Source of the DNA: Hyposmocoma kahamanoa
Taxonomy: Eukaryota > Arthropoda > Insecta > Lepidoptera > Cosmopterigidae
Direction: 5' to 3'
DNA: 64,000 nt
Assembly: GCF_003589595.1 (NCBI RefSeq)
Contig: NW_020653726.1
Location: 15,091,405-15,155,404, forward strand
Shown: piece after piece, positions 56,701 to 64,000 of the stretch
How positions within the stretch are numbered: position 1 is the stretch's first letter
Layout of the letters: each line of letters starts with the position of its first letter
Translations under genes and position numbers: made by a program
The notes under the pieces: model-generated
Told to the model about the DNA's origin: nothing
The model's input: only the letters and a program-made list of their open reading frames with translations
Database searches by the model: none

Positions 56701-57106
56701 ACTAATGGCGTTATCGTAACAAAAAGAAAATATACAGTCGAATTGAGAAGAGAACCTCCTCCTTTTTTGAAGTTGGTTAAAAATACTACGTAATGAAACC
56801 AGGATTACACAGGAAGATATTAGGGGTAATTCTAAGTAACGAGTTTCAAGTTGAGTTAAATATTTAACTTTAACTTTGCCGATATGTGAAAGTAACAAAA
56901 ATAAATGTACTTACATTAAACCAAACAGTTATTAATTTAAATCTCATGCTGGAATATTTCTTGACCTTTGGATCTTGGTCCATTGAGAAGTCTACAGGCA
57001 AAATCACCAAAGCTACTATTATCAAATGGATCCATGAAACTCCGAAGAAAAAAAGTCTCAGGTTCAATGCACGTTCGTTGCTTTTTTGCACCGGTAATAA
57101 TAACAT
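47593..57106 (-). CDS. AIG1/FAR-17a-like multi-pass membrane protein, gene 2 (240 aa)
   Basis: The coding exons are 56915-57106, 52941-53081, 49712-49932 and 47593-47761, with the same phases as gene 1; exons 2 and 3 also have the same lengths. The blocks RFKLITVWFN, LRKIRDVVFTSILFPTIM, CQHSLHTVSI and QWYVIDYIWNKPKTH mark the AIG1/ADTRP family. The putative catalytic pair is Thr60 and His146. Relatives hydrolyse fatty-acid esters of hydroxy fatty acids at membranes; the activity is inferred. The start ATG at 57106 follows a TTTCACAG acceptor at 57,138, so a non-coding 5' exon lies upstream. All exons are open, so this looks functional. It and gene 1 are tandem duplicates in the same orientation, with about 8.7 kb between their coding parts. 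Confidence 0.88.
48690..49200 (-). mobile_element. Decayed mariner (mellifera-type) fragment
   Basis: The - strand reads EVNNDELKVMMEADPYQTRK and ELAAWFNVSI (N-terminal helix-turn-helix part), then jumps to KISSQKAVQKAFTQL (C-terminal end). The catalytic middle is deleted. It lies in intron 3 of AIG1-like gene 2. Confidence 0.7.
49512..49548 (-). repeat. SINE B-box fragment
   Basis: The - strand shows GCTGGTTCGAGTCCAGCCGG, the B-box region of a tRNA-derived SINE. The rest is missing. Confidence 0.45.
49712..49932 (-). CDS. AIG1-like gene 2, third coding exon
   Basis: It has 221 bp and reads FADILFWPLYYKDVNLITPG, CQHSLHTVSIMTSVIDLCVV and RPKSLKPRFLLMSC. The acceptor is TTTTCAG and the donor GTAAGT. 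Confidence 0.9.
50107..50603. mobile_element. CATCGAGTATATAACC element, copy 2
   Basis: This 497-bp unit is flanked by perfect 8-bp duplications TTCAAAAT at 50099-50106 and 50604-50611. It defines the ends of the family. It lies in intron 2 of AIG1-like gene 2. Confidence 0.88.
50984..51481. mobile_element. CATCGAGTATATAACC element, copy 3 (inverted)
   Basis: This 498-bp unit is in the opposite orientation to copy 2. The flanks CTCATAAG and CCCATAGG match at 6 of 8 bases. Confidence 0.82.
51629..51750 (+). repeat. tRNA-derived SINE, type C
   Basis: It has an A-box-like TAGCTCAGTTGGGAGAGC and B-box-like GGTTCGAATCC. A rough acceptor pairing exists, but the anticodon arm is irregular and a SINE tail follows (GAAGGAATTTTTCG). 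A true tRNA gene is less likely. Confidence 0.55.
51815..51880 (+). repeat. RTE-type LINE tail fragment
   Basis: GAGGCATTTGCCCAGCAATG then GGGATACATCAGGCT is a common LINE tail in moths. Confidence 0.55.
52685..52846 (-). repeat. tRNA-derived SINE, type B, inverted copy
   Basis: It is the counterpart of 41,442-41,595: the - strand begins GCCTCCGTGGCCGAACGGTT and ends at GGCACCCGCGACACAGG. Confidence 0.7.
52941..53081 (-). CDS. AIG1-like gene 2, second coding exon
   Basis: It has 141 bp on codon borders and reads FILLAYFPVCFYCDWKEKCN and LRKIRDVVFTSILFPTIM. The acceptor is TTGCAG and the donor GTAATT. Confidence 0.9.
53290..53510 (+). mobile_element. LINE C-terminal fragment, frameshifted
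   Basis: FIRPILTYDCEAWTLTHKK continues in another frame as GKVLRKILGPVQRENGSWRV, a segment of RTE-like LINEs. Confidence 0.6.
53595..53675 (-). repeat. LINE 3'-tail repeat, 3' end only
   Basis: Inverted tail ACCAAGTGACGGGACGAACA; the rest of the family is absent. Confidence 0.5.
53935..54335. repeat. Diverged relative of the 57.3-57.9 kb element
   Basis: It shares ordered blocks with 57,330-57,740: GCTATTAC then GTGTTGTAAC, GATTCTCTA, TTGTTTAGATATCT and CTTTTTGAGT. No terminal repeats are preserved. Confidence 0.5.
54354..55638 (+). mobile_element. Mariner copy A, broken
   Basis: Inverted ends share CTATAAGTTTCCGGAA, with TA at the edges. The transposase is spread over several frames: HNLTEAQKMDRVTWCNAMLT, IVTGDEIWIY (first Asp), HHDNASSHT (second Asp) and YSPDLAPCDFYLFPK (third). 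It has a stop after TGDEIWIYS, a deletion of about 100 bp before LHKHLGV, and a 162-bp element inserted near its start. It is dead as read. Confidence 0.82.
54567..54728. mobile_element. GGGTCGTATTC palindromic element, copy 2, inside mariner copy A
   Basis: It interrupts CTACGACTTTA/AGTGTAA. Mariner copy B has the uninterrupted CTACGACTTTAAGTGTAA, so TA is duplicated. The arms match copy 1 almost exactly. Confidence 0.85.
55722..55955 (+). repeat. tRNA-derived SINE, type A
   Basis: B-box region GTCCCGGGTTCGATCC, then a tail ending GGGTTCGGAGCAACGTATG as in the 8.4-kb copy. Confidence 0.6.
56255..56452 (+). repeat. LINE 3'-tail repeat, internally deleted
   Basis: The start (AGCAGTAGAACTCCTTGTGA) and end are present. 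The CTCAGGGTGAC block is deleted. Confidence 0.6.
56545..56785 (+). repeat. CTCCTCCTTTTTTGAAG repeat family, copy
   Basis: It runs from AATCTCAGTACAGAGTATTA through CATTCATCCCCTAGTTTGCC to CCTCCTCCTTTTTTGAAGTT. Confidence 0.6.
56915..57106 (-). CDS. AIG1-like gene 2, first coding exon
   Basis: It starts MLLLPVQKSNERALNLRLFF, has a hydrophobic WIHLIIVALVILPVDF, and ends RFKLITVWFN at a GTAAGT donor. The exon extends as 5' UTR to 57,137, behind an acceptor. Confidence 0.88.
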
Positions 57107-57221
57107 TTTCACACTACTTTGAAGTTTGCAGCTATTTCTGTGAAATATAAATATAACATTTAGCAACAATGTAAAGCAAATATCCAAGTCCTTAAAGTTC
57201 ATACCCATCATCAACCCATTT

Positions 57222-58115
57222 TTACGTCCCACTGTTGGGCACGGGTCTCCTCTCAGGCGGAGGTTTTAGGTCATAGTATATATCGCACATGACAACTAAC
57301 ATAGTATTATCTCAAAATGGCTTTAAGATATCGCACAGCTATTACAATAGTGTTGTAACCCAAAATATGTGAATTTTAAGACTCAATCATTACTAAACGT
57401 AAAATGTGATTCTCTAAACGTTAATAAAACCGTCGTTAGAATAATGTGAGTAAAAGTTAAAATATATTTACTTATCTCAAAATGAGACATGCTTTATGTG
57501 AGCCAGTTCTGGCCAAAAAAGCCCTTATTTCAAAGAAAATATGAAATTATTGTTAAATGTATTCCCCTTTTATTCGTAAAAGTATTTGCAAGTAGGAAAT
57601 TGTTTAGATATCTATAATAAAGTATAACCTATACATCAATTTTAATGATCTTTCACGGGAAGTGAGTTATTAGTTTTTCATCGATTCTCAGAAAATACAC
57701 TTTTTGAGTGAATACACTGTGTTAATAGTGCGATATATTAATATTACCTATTTCGTTTTAAAGCGACAGTGTTGTCCTGTCACTTTGAAACTAAATCGTA
57801 TATGAATGACACATAAATATAGCAAAATTTAAAAAAAAGTAACGCTATTTTTGAGATAATACTATGTTAGTAGTCAAGTGCGATGTATAGTCCGTCACGC
57901 TGGCCCAATGCGGGTTGTGAATTTCACACGTGTTCCGAGAATTGTCAACCTTCTAAGACGACCAGGTTTCATCACGATGTCACCGAAAAGCTCATGGTAA
58001 ATTTCAAATTAAATTTCGCATATAAACTCCGAAAAACTCGGAGATGGGAGTCCGGATTCCAACCCATGCCGCTGCTTGTGAGGCAGTAGTTCAAACCATT
58101 AGGTTACCACGGGTT
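57222..58115 (+). repeat. RTE-type LINE tail split by an inverted-repeat element
   Basis: CCCACTGTTGGGCACGGGTC up to GGTTTTAGGTCATAG, then after the insert TCCGTCACGCTGGCCCAATG. These are adjacent parts of a common moth LINE tail. Confidence 0.7.
57277..57889. mobile_element. 613-bp inverted-repeat element inside a LINE tail
   Basis: The arms 57277-57317 and 57849-57889 are inverted over about 41 bp with few mismatches and contain CTAACATAGTATTATCTC. (A)TAG at both borders is consistent with a 3-4 bp target duplication, judged by the usual LINE tail. It lies just upstream of AIG1-like gene 2 exon 1. Confidence 0.75.
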
Positions 58116-58772
58116 TTAATTATAATAACAGAAATAATTAGGTGATGGCTGGATAACTGTAAATGGCCTATCCAAAAAGAGATAAACGTTAGAATTGTAT
58201 TAAGTATGGCTGTTGTTATCCCAAACAAAATAAAATTGAAGGAAAATTAACGTTTAAAATGTTGTTTATATATCGAGTTCTTAGGGTTTCGCGATTGTTA
58301 CACATGTTTTTCCTGATTTAAATCGCTTATATTTGTTTTTTCAAACAAACCAACGTTTCGGGCCCTTTACAGGTCCCATGGTCACGGTTGACACGGTTGT
58401 CAGTCAAAAATAGTTTCGTCTTCGAAACCCATGTTATTTGTAATTATACGTAACATTTAAACTACCTTTTATGATATCGACAGTGAGAAAAAAAACAGTT
58501 GTAAACAAAAGAAACAGTCATAGGTTGTACAATCATTTGTTTGCAATTTGAGATTGTAGCTAGCCTCGCCTTTTATTTGTAGTATCATTCAAACGTAAAT
58601 TATTGAATAGGTACGATAAATCCAGAAAAATCGTACAGGGAATACCGACAGCACCGGTATCGAACTAAACCCTGTACCGGGAACCAAAATTTTAGGAACT
58701 GAGCCGGTTCTTCAAGCTCTAATTCTGTGGTGAAGCGAATGATACCTCATTTGCTTCATATATCTAGTAGCA

Positions 58773-59070
58773 CTGGCAGTAGTAGTGGAACTCCTTGTGA
58801 AGTTCATCCAGCCAGAAGTACTGCCACCACTGTCGCCAAACAGTAATATGAGCATTACTGCGTCCCGGTTAGAAGGGTAAGGGTGCTGGTGAAATTACAG
58901 ACACATGGGACTTGTCAACTTAAGTCTCAGGGTGACAGTCGCACTGACAGTGCGAGATCTTTGCGATTTAAAGCTCTGAAAAGCACTACAACTGTTATGG
59001 ATAGGCATGTCGCTTACCACCAAGCGCACGACTTGTTCGTCCAGTCACTTAAAACACAGTATTATTAAAA
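58773..59070 (+). repeat. LINE 3'-tail repeat, copy q
   Basis: Complete apart from small deletions, from GGCAGTAGTAGTGGAACTCC to CACTTAAAACACAG with an A-run. Confidence 0.65.
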
Positions 59071-59112
59071 AAAATGTTGGATCAAGTGGAGGTCTATAGG
59101 GACTCTGGCGTA

Positions 59113-60205
59113 ATACGTGATGCGCACTATAAATTTCCAGAATGAATAAGAAAAAATACCATAAATGATCAGAAATGAATTTATTGTTTCTCAAAATATT
59201 CTCCGTAAGCGTTAATGCACTTTTTCATACGAATGAACCAATTTTGAAAACATTTATGCCACTCCTCCGTGACAATCTCTGAAACATATTTTTCATACTC
59301 TTCGACAGCCTCTTCAGGTGACGAAAATCGTTGACCGCGTAACTGGTTCTTAATTTTTGGAAATAAGTAAAAGTCACAAGGTGCCAAGTCGGGAATGTAC
59401 GCGGAATGGCTCATAAGGTCAACGTTGTTCCCCTTTGAAAATTAATTTGTCTGTCTGGCCGTGTAAGAACTAGCATTATCGTGGTGCAAGATGATACGGC
59501 GTTTATGTTTATTTTTACGGAGTTTGTCAATACTTCCGGTAAACAAATGGTCGTATACCAATCACTATTCACGGTACAACGATTCTCCAAAACAATAGTA
59601 GCCACGTGTCCAGTTTTATTTAAAAAAGAAGCAATCATCCGTTTAGAGGCACTTTGCACGCGCGTCACTTTGGTTGGTTTCGGCTCATCTCGAAAGACCC
59701 ATACGCTCGATTGCTGCTTTGTTTTGGGATCGTAACTATAAATCCATGTTTCGTCACCTGTTACAATGTCCCACGCCAAATTTGACCTTCGTTCAATCTG
59801 GTAAGCATGGCATTGCACCAAGTGACGCGATCCGTTTTTTGAGCCTCAGTCAAGTTGTGTGAGATTTTCACACCCAAATGTTTGTGTAGTATTGATTGTA
59901 TTTGACTCATGCCTATGCCTAAAGATGCCCGAATCTCATGATATGTCACATGCCTGTCTGTTTATTTGTCCGCGTTTGAATTCTGCAAACCAGCTATAAA
60001 TAGTCGTCTTGCATTGTGCTTCATCGCCAAAAGCAGTTTGAAGCCGAGCGAAGCTCGGTTGAGTTGTTACATTACACTTAAAGTCGTAGAAAATTATACT
60101 ACGAAAATTTTCACGAGTTAAATCCGTGGTGATGTAGACAACCAATTTCCAAAATGATGCCACAATGTAAAAACAAGTGACAGTCAGATGAAACGAAAGA
60201 TTTCT
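59113..60205 (-). mobile_element. Mariner copy B, frameshifted and 5'-truncated
   Basis: On the - strand it has LTRENFRSIIFYDFKCNVTT, ILHKHLGVKISHNLTEAQK, IVTGDETWIYSYDPKTKQQS and SPEEAVEEYEKYVSEIVTEE, in four frames. The second-Asp block lies across a shift; the third is PDLAPCDFYLFPK. The 3' end at 59,113 is intact (TGATGCGCACTATAAATTTC), but the 5' about 80 bases are missing. Confidence 0.82.
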
Positions 60206-60211
60206 GAGAGA

Positions 60212-60526
60212 CAATTGCAAAATTATATATTTAATATTTAATTACCGAAGAAATGTGATTCCGTTTGTTTTGTAATTAGATGTTTTGCTGTTTTTTCCAC
60301 ACCACCGAATAGAACAGCACGGCATTGTTAAAGATATTATCTTTATTAGGTACAATAATTACACAGTATTTTTTGGAATGTACGGAGACGTACACACAGG
60401 TTAGTAGTTGGCCTGTCTATATTTCAGTGCAAACGAGAGTTGATATTTATAAGAGCTGTATCGCTAATGTGTTACCAGGAGTATATGGCCATTATTTCGT
60501 ATCTATTTCTGGTTATATACTCGATG
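60212..60526. mobile_element. CATCGAGTATATAACC element, copy 4, half missing
   Basis: It matches the right part of copy 3 to its end at GATATACTCGATG-type sequence (60,526). The left 180 or so bases are gone, and mariner copy B begins a few bases away. Confidence 0.75.
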
Positions 60527-60529
60527 TAA

Positions 60530-61910
60530 TTGGCTGACTAAATTGCAACAGGAATGACTTTGACATCTGATGTGTCAATATTTTTTATGGCATTGGCCAC
60601 TGGTAACAAAAAGGCACATACAAATCCGTTCCGTTTCATGGGATCGCGCTCCGTTTTACTTTACATAGGATTAAAAATCCCTAACGATTTTCTGGAAGTT
60701 GCAGGTCAAAAATAATTTGTTTTTAATTCAGACTTTCTAGATTTTGAGAGCTCTTTACAAAAAACTAACTAATAGCCTGTTAAAGTTTCCATTTATTTTA
60801 GTACCACTAAAGGAACAACTTTCAGCAAAGTTCATTTTGTAATTAATGAAATACTGGTCTTTTGCTCGCCATTGCGCCATCTAAAGCTAAGTGATGGAAC
60901 TCCTAAGCCAAACGTTCATTAGCTCTAAAAAGAATTGGAAATAATGTAATCAGTATCAACATTAATAATAGTAATGCTTACTGGATTCAAATCAGTTTGT
61001 TCGTTTTGTTTACCAAAGGGTATATACAATAGGCCTAATTGCGTTTCATAATTGTATCCTATCAAGATTATAATTATCTTAGCAGGCTTACCTAATACTT
61101 GTCGCATTAGGTATGGTGGTGTGATTTAACACCGCCATAGACGAATAGCTCAAGAGGACTACTAATCTCCATACTACAGATCGTAACTCTGAAAAAGGTC
61201 AACATTCCGTCTTATATCTAAATGGCGCTGATCAATAGTATGGAAGTAATTTATAGTATGTAAATTAGAGATGAAACGGATAGTAATTTTACCGGATACC
61301 GGATATTCGGCGAGCACCTAGGCTGCCATAATCGATTGATTAGTGAATGATTGCACATTCACATTGAAAAAAAAAACAAACTTATACGTTTCATTATTGT
61401 AGACACATTGTATTTGAAGACAGTTTAAATAGATTGTAACTGCGATCCTTTCATTTGGTTGTCTGGCAATAACAAGTAGTACTTAAAATTTAACAAAGTT
61501 TGCAAGAGTTTAGAGTGAAAAACAGCGCTCTGAAGCTGGTCACGTTTATGAAAATAAATAGAACCAACTTTTACCACTTAATACAGAAAACCTGGTTTTC
61601 ATCCACCATTTTTGCGTCTATTGATATTTGAGTACTAAATTTACAGACAGCGTTATCTAACGTCATAGTTCTTTCAGTTACAAGTAATAAATTGATTGTC
61701 AATGATCCTGTAGTTGCTGTACTGTTATTTGGCATGTTGATTATGAATTTTTCTCAGTTTTTCATAAAATTATTTACTGAACTTTTACAAATTTACTTGG
61801 TTATAGATGACAGTGTGTGTTACAAAGTAATTTTGCATAATAACCGCTTAAGTAGTTAAATAACCGGCAATTTATCTCACCATCGCACTGAGTCCTTAAT
61901 AAATTAGTCT
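60530..61910. other. No gene recognised
   Basis: AT-rich DNA without a supported coding frame, RNA gene or repeat match within the window. Confidence 0.4.
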
Positions 61911-61914
61911 TTCA

Positions 61915-62185
61915 ACCCTGACGTTCGCGAAATCGTCACGCAAAGCGACGGAGCCATACACTCAACACAACTCACACATAAAACACAAAACACCTCACAC
62001 CGCGAAATGTAAATTTCGTAGAAATGATATCAACAACACAACACATTACATGAGGAGCCGCATGCGCACTGTAGCAAAATGCCAAGCGAGGTTTGAATCT
62101 CCCGAAACCGCCCCGCCCACATCCCGCCGCACCGCCTCAACCCCTCTCGAAAACATCGCGGATTGCGTGAGCACGCCCGGCTAAA
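61915..62185. other. GC-rich patch, possible promoter or 5' exon
   Basis: Base composition shifts sharply to GC and CpG-rich (for example CCGCCCCGCCCACATCCCGC near 62,105). AIG1-like gene 2 needs a non-coding exon somewhere above 57,137 on the - strand, and this is one candidate. No splice donor was confirmed. Confidence 0.25.
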
Positions 62186-62214
62186 TTCGGCTTTTATTTC
62201 ATTTTTATCCGACT

Positions 62215-63900
62215 TTCAAAAAAGGAGGAGGTTCTCAATTCGACTGTTTGTTTTTTTTTGTATGTATATGCAAAAAAAACGCGATAACTCCGGTATTTGT
62301 GAACCAATTTTCATGATTCTTTTTTTGTTGGAATGAGGTCCCATATTGGTCCCATTTAATTTTGAAGAAAATCATCCACCTCTTAGGGCGGCTGTTCTCG
62401 CATGAAGATTCATATTTATAAATAGCGCCTAAATTTTATTATAAGGAGCAATTATTTTAATTGCTGATTTTGCTATTCTCCAATTCAAGACGTTTTTCTC
62501 TCTCAATATACTTTGAGTAGTGAGAACCAATTTTTATTATTATCTTCTGTGTCAAGTCCCGTATAGTGGCAACTAGGGGATGAATCCGGGTTTGCGCACT
62601 TTCCGGTAACCGCTTTCAATAAAACTTGGTAATTATATGTATAATTCCACGTACTTTGCACTTTGTACTTTGTGGTCGGTTTTTTTAGTCCTCTGTACTG
62701 AGATTATCAGGGGTAAGGGTGGTGGTGAAATTAAAGGCACATGGGACTTTTCAACTTATGTCTCAGGGTGATGGGCGCAGAGGCAGTGCACCTCAGATCT
62801 TTGCGATTTAAAGTATACCATCAGGCGCACGACTTGTTCTTCCCGTCACTTAGTATTTAATAATAATAAAAATGCTTCTTGATAACTTAATAAGAACGGT
62901 CCATTCCCGTAATTGTGACATACTGAATGTGACATAGTGGAGGATGTATACCATATTTTGATGGAGTGTGTACAGAACGGAGCCGAAAGAACGAAAGTTT
63001 CTTATATAATTAAAATTGCAATTTTGGCAGAGTTGGGTGCATATGTAACATTTTCTTATCTTCCCCAAGATCAAAGGATGCAAAATTGTTAATAGATTAG
63101 TTGATGTGGGTATTAAGCGAAGACGGTAGATAATGTTTAAGGAGTTTATCAATATGGGGGTGACATTTTCTAAAAATGTAATGCAATGGTTGCGCTATTG
63201 TTGTTTATTTTTCCACAGCATAAAATTAACAAAATAACATTATCGCAACTACAGTCACAAAGACCACCACGATTAAATGAGGCCATGAGAACCATAGTGG
63301 CCTAATTCAATGGACAAGCCATAGTGGCCTATCTTACTTAGGCCAGTATGGCACCTCAAATTTAGATCACAGACTAAAAACCATAACAATGATTATGCCG
63401 CCATCTAGTGAAAATTCGTTGTATCACTTTTAGGCCTTTCTGGTTCTATCAAAATGATCAATTTGAACTGGAAAAAATCATAAACTCAATATTGTAAAAA
63501 AATGAGTTAGGCCACTATGGTTCTCATGGCCTCAAATATACCCGACACGTGTTTCGCTTCTCTTTGAGGCACACTCACGAGTTGTTGATTGTTCGACGCT
63601 CAGTCGAGGGTTCACTGGGTAGCAAAGTAACGCCTAAATCTATGAATTATTTTTTATCAAACTACACAGTATCGCATCACGTTTTTCGATTTATCTACTA
63701 ACAGACATCGGCACATTAAATGATGGAAACAACCATTGACCTTACCAATGTCAATGCAAACAACATTACGATTTGTTCATTTTAACAGGGCGCGTTCAAA
63801 TTAGATTCAGATTCAGATTCATTAATATCTCAAATATAACATTACAGTATAAATTGCACTACATGCCAAAGCATAAGAAATTATATTCGGTGGTCGCAAT
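62215..63900 (+). repeat. Composite LINE-derived segment, inverted copy of 20,335-21,890
   Basis: It contains, in order, the CTCCTCC family block (62,215-62,710), a LINE-tail piece (62,710-62,860) and a LINE C-terminal piece reading VEDVYHILMECVQNGAERTK (about 62,940-63,000). A flank matching 20,335-20,830 follows. It carries the element at 63,279. Confidence 0.78.
63279..63533. mobile_element. 255-bp MITE defined by an empty paralogous site
   Basis: The arms 63278-63305 and 63507-63534 are perfect 28-bp inverted repeats (GAGGCCATGAGAACCATAG). The 20.7-kb paralogue reads ATTAAATGTACCC without it; here AAAT is present on both sides, suggesting a 4-bp duplication. Confidence 0.82.
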
Positions 63901-64000
63901 ATGTGTGCGTTCCGATATTCATTATGATCTATGATATGGGGTTTGGAGTTTCAAACGCCTCGTTTACTTGTAAATTGAAGCAAAAATTATGTTTATTTGT

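Noticed and set aside
58330..58460. Repeat-like stretch with GTTTCGGGCCCTTTACAGG
   Set aside because: It looks like a known type of interspersed sequence, but no second copy in the window and no borders were found, so it is not annotated.

Overview
The window looks like nuclear DNA of a moth or butterfly (Lepidoptera). It is AT-rich, its genes have short exons with GT/AG introns, and it is crowded with lepidopteran-type repeats: non-LTR retrotransposon 3' tails, tRNA-derived SINEs, mariner copies and many short inverted-repeat elements. A short (TTAGG)n-like tract fits the usual insect telomere unit. The order assignment is inferred from repeat style; the species cannot be told.

Region 1 (about 1-13,930, + strand) is the 3' part of an ABCG half-transporter gene. 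Ten coding exons join in frame to 571 residues ending at a stop at 13,730. They carry Walker A, the LSGGQ signature, Walker B, the H-loop and the membrane domain. The N-terminal exon(s) lie left of the window. Its introns hold several inverted-repeat elements. The most notable is a 1.3-kb DNA-transposon-like unit (6,088-7,389) with perfect 23-bp ends around an intact 308-codon ORF.

Region 2 (about 13.9-57.1 kb, - strand) holds a small family of AIG1/FAR-17a-like membrane proteins. Two copies are complete four-coding-exon genes (CDS spans 25,547-38,881 and 47,593-57,106) with identical intron phases and conserved putative catalytic Thr and His. A third is a lone last exon at 15,346-15,511, broken by two frameshifts. 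Similarity between the flanks suggests duplication of larger units. Intron 1 of the first intact gene contains a near full-length CR1-type LINE with both ORFs open (33,301 to about 38,330).

Region 3 (about 57.1-64 kb) has no protein-coding gene I can support. It holds a LINE tail split by an inverted-repeat element, a decayed mariner fused to a truncated 0.5-kb inverted-repeat element, and an inverted copy of the 20.3-21.9 kb segment.

Most of the window is layered mobile DNA. Several insertions can be read against an 'empty' relative elsewhere in the window, which fixes their ends and target duplications. The ABCG and AIG1-like genes both act at membranes on lipids in known relatives, but nothing here shows that they work together.
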